A stretch of 28,475 bases of DNA, taken from assembly GCA_023229795.1 (NCBI GenBank), contig JALNYP010000049.1, positions 1-28,475 of the forward strand, written 5' to 3'. Below, in pieces: positions 7,323-15,315 of this stretch. Position numbers and translations under genes: made by a program. Under the pieces are notes generated by a model. That model was not told the DNA's origin. It did no database searches and worked only from the letters and a program-made list of their open reading frames with translations. The stretch's first letter is position 1. Each line of letters starts with the position of its first letter. The DNA comes from Syntrophobacterales bacterium. Lineage in GTDB: Bacteria > Desulfobacterota > Desulfobaccia > Desulfobaccales > 0-14-0-80-60-11.

Positions 7323-8258
7323 ATGGATAAATGGGAGCCGGTCTATCTAGCGACACATCGCCGGGGGTTATTACAGGCGAAGATCGACGCGGCCTACGAT
7401 ATCCTCAATCAGTGCCACCTCTGTCCCCGCAACTGTCTGGTGGACCGGCATCACGGCGAGCGGGGACTGTGCCGCACCGGCGACCGGCCGGTAGTGTCGT
7501 CGTATTCACCCCATTTCGGCGAAGAAGACCCCCTGGTGGGAAAGCACGGTTCCGGTACCATCTTTTTCACCCACTGCAACTTGTACTGCATCTTCTGCCA
7601 GAATTACGAGATCAGCCACGGGGGCGAAGGCGAAGAGATCAGCGTCGAGGATCTGGCCGCCATGATGCTCATTCTCCAGAAGCGGGGCTGCCACAATATT
7701 AATTTCGTCACCCCGAGCCACCAGGTTTACCAGATTTTGGCGGCCCTCCCCCTGGCCATTGCGGGCGGGCTCCATGTTCCCCTGGTGTACAATACCGGCG
7801 GCTATGATGCCCTGGAGACCCTGCGCCTCCTGGACGGGGTGATCGACATCTACATGCCCGATTTTAAGTTTTGGGACCCTCAGGTGGCCAAGGATTTGTG
7901 CCAGGCCGAGGACTACCCCGGGGTCGCCCGCGTGGCCCTGAAAGAGATGCACCGCCAGGTGGGCGACCTGGTGATGGATGAGGCCGGCGTCGCCCGGCGG
8001 GGCCTGTTGGTGCGGCACCTAGTGCTGCCCCGGGGGCTGGCCGGCACCAAAGAATGCCTGGAATTTTTGGCCCGGGAAATTTCCCCCCACACTTACGTCA
8101 ACGTCATGGGGCAGTACCGCCCCTGCGGCCGCGCTTATGAGCACCCGGCCTTGCGAGAATTTCTCACCGCAGAAGAGCACGCCGCGGCCCAACGCCTGGC
8201 CCGGGACGCGGGCCTCACCCGGCTGGACCGGCGGGAGAAGCTGTTCCGGTGGCTATGA
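7323..8258 (+). CDS. PflX-like radical SAM protein (COG1313)
   Basis: 311-residue radical SAM protein of the family often named putative pyruvate-formate-lyase activating enzyme (PflX, COG1313). The SAM-binding [4Fe-4S] site is C85-X3-C89-X2-C92 in HCNLYCIFCQNYEIS. An N-terminal cysteine group, C31, C34, C38 and C50, is typical of this family. The stretches HFGEEDPLVG, GSGTIFF and NINFVTPSHQ are family hallmarks. Length is usual. The true substrate of the family is not established, so the activase name should not be taken literally. The ATG at 7323 has no strong Shine-Dalgarno sequence, and the next gene starts about 60 nt downstream after a hairpin repeat. No pyruvate formate-lyase gene is visible nearby. 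Confidence 0.88.
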   Translation: MDKWEPVYLATHRRGLLQAKIDAAYDILNQCHLCPRNCLVDRHHGERGLCRTGDRPVVSSYSPHFGEEDPLVGKHGSGTIFFTHCNLYCIFCQNYEISHGGEGEEISVEDLAAMMLILQKRGCHNINFVTPSHQVYQILAALPLAIAGGLHVPLVYNTGGYDALETLRLLDGVIDIYMPDFKFWDPQVAKDLCQAEDYPGVARVALKEMHRQVGDLVMDEAGVARRGLLVRHLVLPRGLAGTKECLEFLAREISPHTYVNVMGQYRPCGRAYEHPALREFLTAEEHAAAQRLARDAGLTRLDRREKLFRWL

Positions 8259-8272
8259 AGGCCACGGCATTG

Positions 8273-8297
8273 TAGGGGCGGACCTGCGTGTCCGCCC
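8273..8297. repeat. GTAGGGGCGGAC palindromic hairpin
   Basis: GGGCGGAC at 8276-8283 pairs perfectly with GTCCGCCC at 8290-8297 over a 6-nt loop, preceded by GTAG. It lies 14 nt after the radical SAM stop codon and just before the phosphatase gene. It belongs to the same general type as the hairpins at 7249, 19206 and 23779. Confidence 0.7.
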
Positions 8298-8320
8298 TTT
8301 GAGGGCACTTATTGACTGGT

Positions 8321-8977
8321 ATGGGCGACAACCTGTACGCTATCGGCGACATCCACGGGAGTCTGGAATCCCTGGAACGCCTCATGGACAAGATCAGTCC
8401 CGATCTTACCCGGGACCGCCTGGTCTTCGTGGGGGACTATATCGACCGGGGCCCCCAGGCCCGGGGGGTGGTGGATTACGTTATCCGCCTGCAAAATCTG
8501 GCGCCGCCGGGGCACGTCATCTGCCTCAAAGGCAATCATGAGGCCATGTTGCTGGACTTCTTGAAGGGCAACCCCGCCGAAATGTTTATCTTTAACGGCG
8601 GCATGGCCACCCTGGAAGACTACTGGGACGATGATTGGGTGGGGGACCGGGAAAGCCTGGTCCTGCCGCCGGACCATGCCAGGTTTTATCAGGATTTGCA
8701 GCTCTACTATGAAACCCCGGATTTTATCTTCGTCCACGGCGGCCTCAAACCCGGCCTGCCCCTCGAGGAGCAGGTGGAGGACGACCTGTTGTGGATCCGG
8801 GGTGAATTCATCGCCTCTACGGAAGATTTTGGCCGCCGGGTGATCTTCGGGCATACCCCCTTTAAGCAGCCCCTGGTCTTGCCCAACAAGATCGGCATCG
8901 ACACCGGCGCGGTCTATGGCAATTTCCTCACCTGCGTAAAATTGCCCGAAGAGGAATTTATTTTCGACCGGATGTGA
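8321..8977 (+). CDS. PPP-family metallophosphatase (Ser/Thr phosphatase-like)
   Basis: 218-residue calcineurin-like phosphoesterase of the bacterial PPP group. The dinuclear metal motifs are present in order: GDIHG with D10 and H12, GDYIDRG with D39 and D42, KGNHE with N72 and H73, VHGG, and FGHTP. The size is typical for bacterial PrpA/PrpE-like enzymes, which act on phosphoproteins or diadenosine polyphosphates; the substrate is not readable here. I used the ATG at 8321. An in-frame TTG at 8312 has better spacing from GAGGG at 8301-8305 and would add three residues. The GAGGG lies just after the palindromic repeat at 8273-8297. Confidence 0.9.
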   Translation: MGDNLYAIGDIHGSLESLERLMDKISPDLTRDRLVFVGDYIDRGPQARGVVDYVIRLQNLAPPGHVICLKGNHEAMLLDFLKGNPAEMFIFNGGMATLEDYWDDDWVGDRESLVLPPDHARFYQDLQLYYETPDFIFVHGGLKPGLPLEEQVEDDLLWIRGEFIASTEDFGRRVIFGHTPFKQPLVLPNKIGIDTGAVYGNFLTCVKLPEEEFIFDRM

Positions 8978-9056
8978 ACATGTCGCGGCCCCAGGCGCAC
9001 CTTTCCATCCTTGTGCTTCAGGCGGATTATTCGATTTCAGGTAAGAAAGGGCAGCC

Positions 9057-10838
9057 TTGACTCCTCCAGCCACAGAACGTCATTTCCCCTTTATTTCTCC
9101 CCGCTGGTCCTATCATTTTCGCTGGGTCGTATTAAGTATCGCGGTAGGCGTGGTCTCCGGCCTCGGTGCCATCGTCTTCGACGAACTGCTGCTCTATATC
9201 CTGAGGCATACCGTCACCTTCCTGACCGGATACCTGGAGCCGGCCCGGGGCGCGCCGGCGGCTCAGGTGCTGGGCTTTGTCTCCCCCTATAACTACCTGA
9301 TTATTCTGATTCCGACTGTCGGCGGGCTCATTTCCGGCCTGATCGTCTATACCCTGGCTCCCGAGACCGCCGGGGACGGCACCGACGCCATGATCGAGGC
9401 CTTTCACCAGAAAGGCGGTTATAGCCGCCCCCGAGCCCCCTTTATCAAGATCATTACGTCGGCTATCACCATCGGCAGCGGGGGCTCGGCGGGGAAAGAA
9501 GGTCCCATCTCCCAGATCGGCGCCGGCTTCGGGTCCTTCCTGGCGTCGGCCTTGAAGCTCAGACCCCGGGAACGCCGCATCCTGGTCCTGGCCGGGGCCG
9601 CCGCAGGTGTTGGCGCCATCTTCCGGGCCCCCCTGGGCGCGGCGCTCTTCGCTCCGGAAGTGCTCTACCGGGAAACGGAATTTGAGTTCGAGGCCATCTT
9701 GCCCTGCGTGGTCTCCTCCATCGTGGCCTACTCCATCTTTTCCCAGGTCTATGGCCGGGTGCCCATCTTCTTCCCCGGCCCGGTGGACTTTGCCCTCCCT
9801 AAGGAGCTCCTGCCCTACGCCATCTTCGGGGTGCTCTGCGCCGCGGTGGGTTATGTGTGGATCGAGACCTTCCATGGCATGACGCATCGGTTCTTCGAGA
9901 AGTTGAACCTTCCCCGGATTTTCAAGCCGGCCCTCGGCGGCCTGATGTGCGGCCTCATTCTCTTCTTCTATCCCCACGTCATGGACGGCGGTTACGGCTG
10001 GGTGCAGATGGCCCTGGAAGGCAAGATGCTGTGGTACACCATGTTCCTCCTGGCCGCCATGAAGATCGTTGCCACCTCCTGCACTCTCGGCTCCGGCGGC
10101 AGCGGCGGCGTCTTCGGCCCCTCCATCTTCATCGGGGCCATGTTGGGCGGTGGCTTCGGCTATCTGGGCCACCAACTGGCCCCGGGCTGGGTCATCTATC
10201 CCTACTCCTTCGTTCTGGTGGGGATGGGCGGCTTTTTTGCGGGAGTTTCCAAGACTCCCCTGGCCGCCATCATCATGGCCTGCGAAATGAGCGCCAGTTA
10301 CACCCTGCTGGTCCCCCTGATGCTGGTCTCCGCCATCGCCTTTCTGCTGTTGGGCCGCACGGGCCTCTATGAAAAACAGGTCTTCACCCGGCTGGCCTCC
10401 CCGGCCCATGTCCGGGAATTTGCCCGGGGCCTGCTGGAAGACATGTATGTCCGGGATGCCTTGCAACCCCGGGGCGTCACCACCATCCCGGAAAATATGC
10501 GTTTCGGCGATCTCGTGCAGGCCGTCACTAAATCCCTCAATATCTATTTCCCCGTGATCGACGCCAGGGGAGAGATGACCGGCATCCTCTCCATCAATGA
10601 CATCCGGGAGCTCATGTTTGAGGAGGGGGTCTCGCAGTTGATCCTGGCCAAAGATGTGGCCACTCCCAACGTGCTGCGGGTCTTCTTGAACGACTCCCTC
10701 CAGGAGGCCCTGGATAAGATGAACTCCATCCAGGTGGACGAACTGCCGGTGGTGCAGCCCGACGCCCCCAACGACATCGTGGGCCTGCTGGCCAAACGGG
10801 ATATCATCAGTTATTACTACTCCCGCACCGGCCTTTAA
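9057..10838 (+). CDS. ClC-family anion channel/transporter with two CBS domains
   Basis: 593-residue inner-membrane ClC protein. A multi-helix ClC core fills about residues 20-445, with two C-terminal CBS domains (about 455-520 and 525-590) that usually bind nucleotides and regulate gating. The gating glutamate is E148 in GKEGP, and GSGGSGGVFGP provides the third anion-path motif. The first motif is unusual: the usual GSGIP is GDGTD at residues 106-110, so the anion-coordinating serine is aspartate (D107). The start is a TTG with AAAGGG 5 nt upstream; no ATG lies near the N-terminus. Transport of chloride or another anion, and channel versus proton antiport, cannot be decided from sequence. 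Confidence 0.92.
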   Translation: MTPPATERHFPFISPRWSYHFRWVVLSIAVGVVSGLGAIVFDELLLYILRHTVTFLTGYLEPARGAPAAQVLGFVSPYNYLIILIPTVGGLISGLIVYTLAPETAGDGTDAMIEAFHQKGGYSRPRAPFIKIITSAITIGSGGSAGKEGPISQIGAGFGSFLASALKLRPRERRILVLAGAAAGVGAIFRAPLGAALFAPEVLYRETEFEFEAILPCVVSSIVAYSIFSQVYGRVPIFFPGPVDFALPKELLPYAIFGVLCAAVGYVWIETFHGMTHRFFEKLNLPRIFKPALGGLMCGLILFFYPHVMDGGYGWVQMALEGKMLWYTMFLLAAMKIVATSCTLGSGGSGGVFGPSIFIGAMLGGGFGYLGHQLAPGWVIYPYSFVLVGMGGFFAGVSKTPLAAIIMACEMSASYTLLVPLMLVSAIAFLLLGRTGLYEKQVFTRLASPAHVREFARGLLEDMYVRDALQPRGVTTIPENMRFGDLVQAVTKSLNIYFPVIDARGEMTGILSINDIRELMFEEGVSQLILAKDVATPNVLRVFLNDSLQEALDKMNSIQVDELPVVQPDAPNDIVGLLAKRDIISYYYSRTGL

Positions 10839-10862
10839 CCCGCGGCGCAATGGCCATTAACC

Positions 10863-10889
10863 TTGACAGTCAGGCCGGTCTGAGATAAC
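10863..10889 (+). promoter_or_regulatory. candidate promoter of secDF
   Basis: A perfect TTGACA at 10863-10868 is followed after 15 nt by GATAAC at 10884-10889, which has an upstream TG and so resembles an extended -10. The spacer is short. The site lies about 130 nt before the secDF ATG, after the ClC gene ends. Inferred from sequence only. Confidence 0.4.
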
Positions 10890-11016
10890 TTTTGCTGATT
10901 AGAAAAATTCACGGGGTAGGAGATTGCCTTTACCCCTCCTGGTCATAAGATCTCAAGATTACAGAAAAATCGTTTACCCGAGGCCATCTGTGACCGGGTG
11001 CTAAGGAGATAGGTGC

Positions 11017-13677
11017 ATGTTGCGAGCCGTTCGCCTGAAGTTCCTCTTCTTATTTATCCTCACGATCATTGCCATTGTCTTTGTCCTGCCTTCCGTCACC
11101 GGGGGGTTGCCCGGCTGGTGGGAAAAGCATGTCAGCCGCGGCTTGAAGTTAGGCTTAGACTTGAAGGGCGGCATGCACCTGATTCTCCAGGTGGACATGG
11201 AGAGTGCCATCAGTAATGCCTTGAACCGCGATGAAACCGATATGAAGGAGATGGCGTCCAAACGGGGCCTGTCTGCCAAAGTGGGCGAGGTCACGAAAGC
11301 AGGGCTCGCCGTTACCCTGGCCAATCGGGACGAACAGGCGGCTTTCCAGAAATTCCTGAAAGAAGAATTCCCTCATTTGCAATATGAGGAACCTCAGCGC
11401 CAGGATGGCAGCCTGGTCTATAATCTTACCCTCAAGCCTGAAGAAATCAGTCAACTCCAGGAACGCACTCTGTCCCAGAGCCTGGAGGTGCTGCGCAACC
11501 GTATCGACCAGTTTGGGGTGACCGAGCCGGTCCTGGTGCGCCAGGGCTCCGACCAGATCGTGGTCCAACTCCCAGGCGTTCAGGACCCCCAGCGGGCCCT
11601 GGACCTTATCGGCCAGACCGCCCAGTTGGAATTCAAGCTGGTGGACGACCAGACCCCGGTCAATCTGCCCGAATTGATTGACCAGGCCCTCAAAAGCGGC
11701 CGTCTGAAACCGGGCTACGACCGGGAACAGCTCAACCAGGCCCTGGCGGACAAGATCCCTGCCGACGACGAAGTCTATATCGAAAAGAGCATTAACCGGG
11801 AAACCGGCCGCCTCGAAAGCAAGCCGCTGCTGCTCAAAAAGAAGGTCCTGCTCACTGGCGCCGCGGTGAAAAACGCCAGGGTAAGCATCGGCGACTACAA
11901 TGAGCCTTACGTCTCCGTGGACTTCAACAGCCGGGGGGCCCAGGAGTTCGGCCGCATCACCGGCGAAAATGTCAAACGTCGCCTGGCCATCATCCTCGAC
12001 GGCGTGGTGCGCTCGGCTCCGGTGATCCAGGAACGCATCGGCGGCGGCAAGGCCCAGATCACCGGCTCCTACACCCCGGCCGAGGCCCATGACCTGGCCA
12101 TCGTACTCAGGGCCGGGGCCCTGCCGGCCACCGTCAAGATCGTCCAAAATATCACCGTCGGCCCCACCCTGGGCGCCGACTCCATTAAGAAAGGCCTCAC
12201 CGCGGGCCTCTTGGGCACCCTCCTGGTCATCGGCTTCATGATCTTCTATTACCGTTTCTCCGGGCTGGTGGCCGACTACGCCATGATCCTCAACGTCATC
12301 CTGCTCCTGGGGGCCCTATCCCTGTTCGGCGCCACCCTCACCCTGCCGGGTATCGCCGGTATCATCCTGTCCATCGGCATGGCGGTGGACTCCAACGTGC
12401 TCATCTACGAACGCATGCGGGAGGAATTTCATGCCGGCAAGCCTCTCAAGGCCAGCATTGACGGGGGCTATGACAAGGCCTTCTGGACCATCATCGACTC
12501 CCACGTCACCACCCTGATCACCGCCTGCGCGCTGTTCCTCTTCGGCACCGGACCCATCAAAGGCTTTGCGGTCACCTTGAGCCTGGGCGTCATCCTCAAC
12601 CTGTTCACCGCCCTGTTCGGCACCCGGGTGGTCTACGACTGGATGCTCATCAAGCGCTGGCTCACCAAGCTCAGCTTTTTTGAATTCTTCAAGCAGCCCA
12701 ACGTCGACTTCATCGGCTGGCGGCATTACGCCTTTATGCTTTCCGGGGCTCTCTGCATCCTGGGCCTCGTAGCCTTCGTGCAGCTCTCCCGGGGGCACGG
12801 CAACCTCGGGGTGGAGTTCAGCGGCGGCGCCCTGGTGGAAATGACTGCGGCCAAGCCCTTTACCGTCGGTGACGTCCGGAACATCCTCAATAAGGAAGGC
12901 TGGGGTCACGCCGAGATTCAACAGATCGAAGGCGGCAAAGAGCTGATGGTCAAGCTCAAGAAGTCCGAGACTACCGTGGGCCAGATGTCCGAACACCTGG
13001 TCGAAATCCTCAACAAGGCCATGCCCGGCAATCAGTTCAAGGTGGTCGGCAAACAGGAAATCGGCGCCTCCATCAGCCACGATCTGCGCAACAAGGCCAT
13101 TGTCGCCATCATCATCTCCATGTTGGGGATCATCATCTACATCGCCTGGCGTTTCGAATTCATCTTCGGCATCGGCGCCACCATCGCTACTTTCCACGAC
13201 GTCCTGGCCGTCCTGGGCATCTTCTATCTGTTCCACGTTGAAATCACCCTCCTGGTGGTAACTGCGCTGCTCACCCTGGCGGGGTACTCGCTCACCGACA
13301 CCGTGGTGGTCTTCGACCGCATCCGGGAAAATCTGGGCCGGAAACGGGGCAAACTGGGCGACATCATCAATTTGAGCGTCAACGAAGTGCTCTCCCGGAC
13401 GATCATCACCAGTTCCACCGTGTTCCTGGTGGTGGTGGCCCTGTTCTTCTTCGGCGGCGTGGTCCTCCGGGACTTCGCCCTGGCCATGATCCTGGGCGTC
13501 CTGGTGGGTACCTACTCCTCGATCTTTGTGGCCAGCCCCATCGTCTACGCCTGGCGTAAAGAGGCCAAACGGGTAACGGTGAAGCAGGAGAAGGTCGTGG
13601 AACTGGCCGCGGCCAAGAAACGCAGCGAAGAAAAGAAGGCCGCGACCCCCAAAAAGAAAAAGAGTGGAAAGAAGTAG
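11017..13677 (+). CDS. secDF: fused SecD-SecF protein translocase subunit
   Basis: 886-residue inner-membrane protein that uses the proton motive force to assist Sec-dependent export. Residues 1 to about 548 are SecD, with a TM1 anchor, the periplasmic P1 region (NRIDQFGVTEP, VVQLPGVQDPQRA), then five further membrane segments with GIILSIGMAVDSNVLIYERM. From about residue 555 a SecF part begins, with GVEFSGGALVEM, a RFEFIFGIGATIATFHDVL segment and GYSLTDTVVVFDRIREN. The fusion is continuous with no stop or frameshift between parts. The lysine-rich tail after about residue 850 is cytoplasmic. AAGGAG at 11003-11008 supports the ATG. Bacillus has such a fusion, while many proteobacteria carry separate genes. 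No yajC is seen next to it. Confidence 0.96.
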   Translation: MLRAVRLKFLFLFILTIIAIVFVLPSVTGGLPGWWEKHVSRGLKLGLDLKGGMHLILQVDMESAISNALNRDETDMKEMASKRGLSAKVGEVTKAGLAVTLANRDEQAAFQKFLKEEFPHLQYEEPQRQDGSLVYNLTLKPEEISQLQERTLSQSLEVLRNRIDQFGVTEPVLVRQGSDQIVVQLPGVQDPQRALDLIGQTAQLEFKLVDDQTPVNLPELIDQALKSGRLKPGYDREQLNQALADKIPADDEVYIEKSINRETGRLESKPLLLKKKVLLTGAAVKNARVSIGDYNEPYVSVDFNSRGAQEFGRITGENVKRRLAIILDGVVRSAPVIQERIGGGKAQITGSYTPAEAHDLAIVLRAGALPATVKIVQNITVGPTLGADSIKKGLTAGLLGTLLVIGFMIFYYRFSGLVADYAMILNVILLLGALSLFGATLTLPGIAGIILSIGMAVDSNVLIYERMREEFHAGKPLKASIDGGYDKAFWTIIDSHVTTLITACALFLFGTGPIKGFAVTLSLGVILNLFTALFGTRVVYDWMLIKRWLTKLSFFEFFKQPNVDFIGWRHYAFMLSGALCILGLVAFVQLSRGHGNLGVEFSGGALVEMTAAKPFTVGDVRNILNKEGWGHAEIQQIEGGKELMVKLKKSETTVGQMSEHLVEILNKAMPGNQFKVVGKQEIGASISHDLRNKAIVAIIISMLGIIIYIAWRFEFIFGIGATIATFHDVLAVLGIFYLFHVEITLLVVTALLTLAGYSLTDTVVVFDRIRENLGRKRGKLGDIINLSVNEVLSRTIITSSTVFLVVVALFFFGGVVLRDFALAMILGVLVGTYSSIFVASPIVYAWRKEAKRVTVKQEKVVELAAAKKRSEEKKAATPKKKKSGKK

Positions 13678-13682
13678 AGGCC

Positions 13683-13703
13683 GGTTTTCAGTTTTCGGTT
13701 TTC
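13683..13703 (+). repeat. RGTTTTC heptad array after secDF
   Basis: Three 7-mers, GGTTTTC, AGTTTTC and GGTTTTC, start 6 nt after the secDF stop codon. A matching but more decayed array follows pstC at 26461-26481. Confidence 0.65.
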
Positions 13704-13714
13704 GGTGGCAGACA

Positions 13715-13738
13715 ACGTAGGGTGCGCACTGCGCACCA
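13715..13738. repeat. 24-nt palindromic repeat, copy 1
   Basis: GGTGCGC at 13721-13727 pairs with GCGCACC at 13731-13737 over a 3-nt loop. The whole 24-nt unit is found again in reverse orientation at 27517-27540 with one mismatch, in the loop. Confidence 0.8.
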
Positions 13739-13807
13739 TTTACCTGGTTCTCAAGCTCTTATGAGGCCCCCAAGCACAGCTTGGGAACTAGTCACGGTGG
13801 CGACAAC

Positions 13808-14668
13808 ATGGGCACCGCCCAGAACCCAAAACCCAAAACCCAGAACCCGACGCCAAAGCCGAAGGCTTTGGTCCTCTACGGCTACGGCCTCAATTGCGAT
13901 TACGAGACCGCTTATGCCCTGGAGAGGGCGGGGGCCGACGCGCTGCGGGTCCACACCACCGACCTCTTGGAGAATCCCCGGCTCCTGTGGGACTACCATC
14001 TTCTGGCCGTGCCCGGCGGGTTTTCCTGGGGCGACGACCACGGCGCCGGGGTTATCCTGGCTCTGAGGCTGAAGCTGGCCCTGGGCTCAGCCCTGCAGGA
14101 ATTCATCGCGGCGGGCCGACTGGTCATGGGCATCTGCAACGGCTTCCAGGTCCTGGTCAACCTGGGGCTGCTGCCGGGCCTGCCGGGGCGGCCGGATAAA
14201 CGCGAGGCCGCGCTGATCCCCAACGACTGCGGCAACTTCCGGGACGCCTGGGTCCATCTCAAGGCCATGGACTCCAAATGCGTCTTCACCCGGGGACTGG
14301 ACCGCCTGGAACTGCCCATCCGCCACGGCGAGGGCAAATTCTACGCCACCGCCGATGTCCTGGCCGAGCTCTGGGACCGGGGCCAGATCGCCCTGAAGTA
14401 TGCTACCGCTGAGGGCCACCCCGCCGCGGGCCGCTTCCCCGCCAATCCCAACGGCTCCCTGATGGATATCGCCGGCATCTGCGACGCCACCGGCCGGGTC
14501 CTGGGCCTCATGCCCCACCCCGAAGCCCACATCTCCTCCCTCCAGCACCCCACCTGGACCCGGACCAAGGAAACCTGGCGCCGCCGGGGCGAGCCCTACC
14601 CGGAGCAGGTCGGGGATGGCCTGGCGATCTTTAAAAACGCGGTGGATTACCTCCAAACGACTGTTTAA
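13808..14668 (+). CDS. purQ: phosphoribosylformylglycinamidine synthase, glutaminase subunit
   Basis: 286-residue class I glutamine amidotransferase that supplies ammonia to PurL in purine synthesis. The nucleophile elbow GICNGFQ places the catalytic cysteine at C110, and MPHPEAH supplies the histidine and glutamate of the triad. RHGEGKF and GLMPHPEAH are typical of the longer PurQ form. The ATG at 13808 has GGTGG about 7 nt upstream. Residues 5-16 are encoded by a CCCARAA heptad repeat and read QNPKPKTQNPTP, so the N-terminus is longer than usual; the PurQ fold begins at about residue 20 (ALVLYGYG). No purL or purS lies next to it, so it is encoded apart from its partner here. Confidence 0.94.
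   Translation: MGTAQNPKPKTQNPTPKPKALVLYGYGLNCDYETAYALERAGADALRVHTTDLLENPRLLWDYHLLAVPGGFSWGDDHGAGVILALRLKLALGSALQEFIAAGRLVMGICNGFQVLVNLGLLPGLPGRPDKREAALIPNDCGNFRDAWVHLKAMDSKCVFTRGLDRLELPIRHGEGKFYATADVLAELWDRGQIALKYATAEGHPAAGRFPANPNGSLMDIAGICDATGRVLGLMPHPEAHISSLQHPTWTRTKETWRRRGEPYPEQVGDGLAIFKNAVDYLQTTV
13818..13848 (-). repeat. perfect GGGTTYT heptad array inside the purQ N-terminus
   Basis: Five CCC tracts at 13818, 13825, 13832, 13839 and 13846 are separated by AGAA or AAAA. On the minus strand this is five GGG tracts with uniform 4-nt loops, a canonical G-quadruplex layout. The array is translated and starts 10 nt after the purQ ATG. It is the same family as 3301-3329 and 3421-3450. Confidence 0.9.
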
Positions 14669-14746
14669 AGCCGATCATCTGAGTTCTATCAAGCAGGATT
14701 CATAAGCTTTCAGGAAATTCGGTCCCCGGGGTTTTTAATTTTCCCG

Positions 14747-14763
14747 GTTATCGTGTCGATAAC
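14747..14763. promoter_or_regulatory. 17-bp palindrome upstream of the DUF3124 gene
   Basis: GTTATCG at 14747-14753 pairs with CGATAAC at 14757-14763 around TGT. It lies 50 nt before the start of the DUF3124 gene. It could be an operator for a dimeric regulator or a small hairpin. No matching copy was noticed elsewhere. Confidence 0.35.
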
Positions 14764-14813
14764 GATCTTTGTCAGTCCCCACCCCCCCTGGCCCCTCACC
14801 AAAGGAGATGGTA

Positions 14814-15305
14814 ATGAGCAGAGTCAAGCGGTTATGGTTGATGACGGTTCTGGCAACTTTGCTGCTTTTCACCTTGAGCGGCGGGGTCGCAGGCGCTCCC
14901 AAGCTGATCAAAGGGCAAACGGTTTATATTCCTTGTTATTCCAATGTGATCAGCGGGCCGCCGATATACATGGTGGTGCCCCTGCGGGCCAACCTGGTGA
15001 TCCATAATACCGACCCTTCGCAGCCCATCACCATCCTGCGGATCGACGACTATGATTCCGACGGCAAAAAAGTCAGCAGCTACCTCAAGCAGCCGGTCAA
15101 ACTCAATCCTCTGGCCGCCACCCGGGTGGTCATCAAGGAGACCAAGAAAGAGGCCGAAGGCTTGGGGGCCAACTTTATTATCCAGTGGCAGGCGGACAAG
15201 CGAGTTAACGAGCCCATCATTGAATGCTTAATGCTGGGCACCTTGGGGAATCAGGGGTTTTCGTTCACCGCGCAGGGCAGGATCATTCAGGAAGAGAGTG
15301 AATAA
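14814..15305 (+). CDS. exported DUF3124 family protein
   Basis: 163-residue protein with an N-terminal signal peptide: basic MSRVKR, a hydrophobic stretch to about residue 22, then a small-residue region around GGVAGA that suits signal peptidase I. The mature part matches the DUF3124 pattern as I know it: GQTVYIPCYSN near its start, HNTDPSQPITILRIDDYDS in the middle, and GANFIIQWQAD plus an IIECLMLGT stretch later. It is probably a single periplasmic beta-rich domain. No function is established for the family. AAGGAG at 14802-14807 sits 6 nt before the ATG at 14814; another in-frame ATG at 14808 abuts the ribosome site and is less likely. The gene runs into the convergent TPR gene across a repeat-filled spacer. 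Confidence 0.8.
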   Translation: MSRVKRLWLMTVLATLLLFTLSGGVAGAPKLIKGQTVYIPCYSNVISGPPIYMVVPLRANLVIHNTDPSQPITILRIDDYDSDGKKVSSYLKQPVKLNPLAATRVVIKETKKEAEGLGANFIIQWQADKRVNEPIIECLMLGTLGNQGFSFTAQGRIIQEESE

Positions 15306-15315
15306 AGGCAGATAT

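Noticed and set aside
5213..7324. A 703-codon open frame antisense to the helicase
   Set aside because: Same codon-bias shadow effect. No domain is recognisable, and the sense strand encodes a complete SF1 helicase.
7323..8258. Pyruvate formate-lyase activase
   Set aside because: The PflX/COG1313 features are clear, but no pyruvate formate-lyase gene is present and the family's substrate is not established, so only the family name is used.
9132..10850. A 572-codon open frame antisense to the ClC gene
   Set aside because: Shadow frame with Q, H, D and G-rich composition and no motif.
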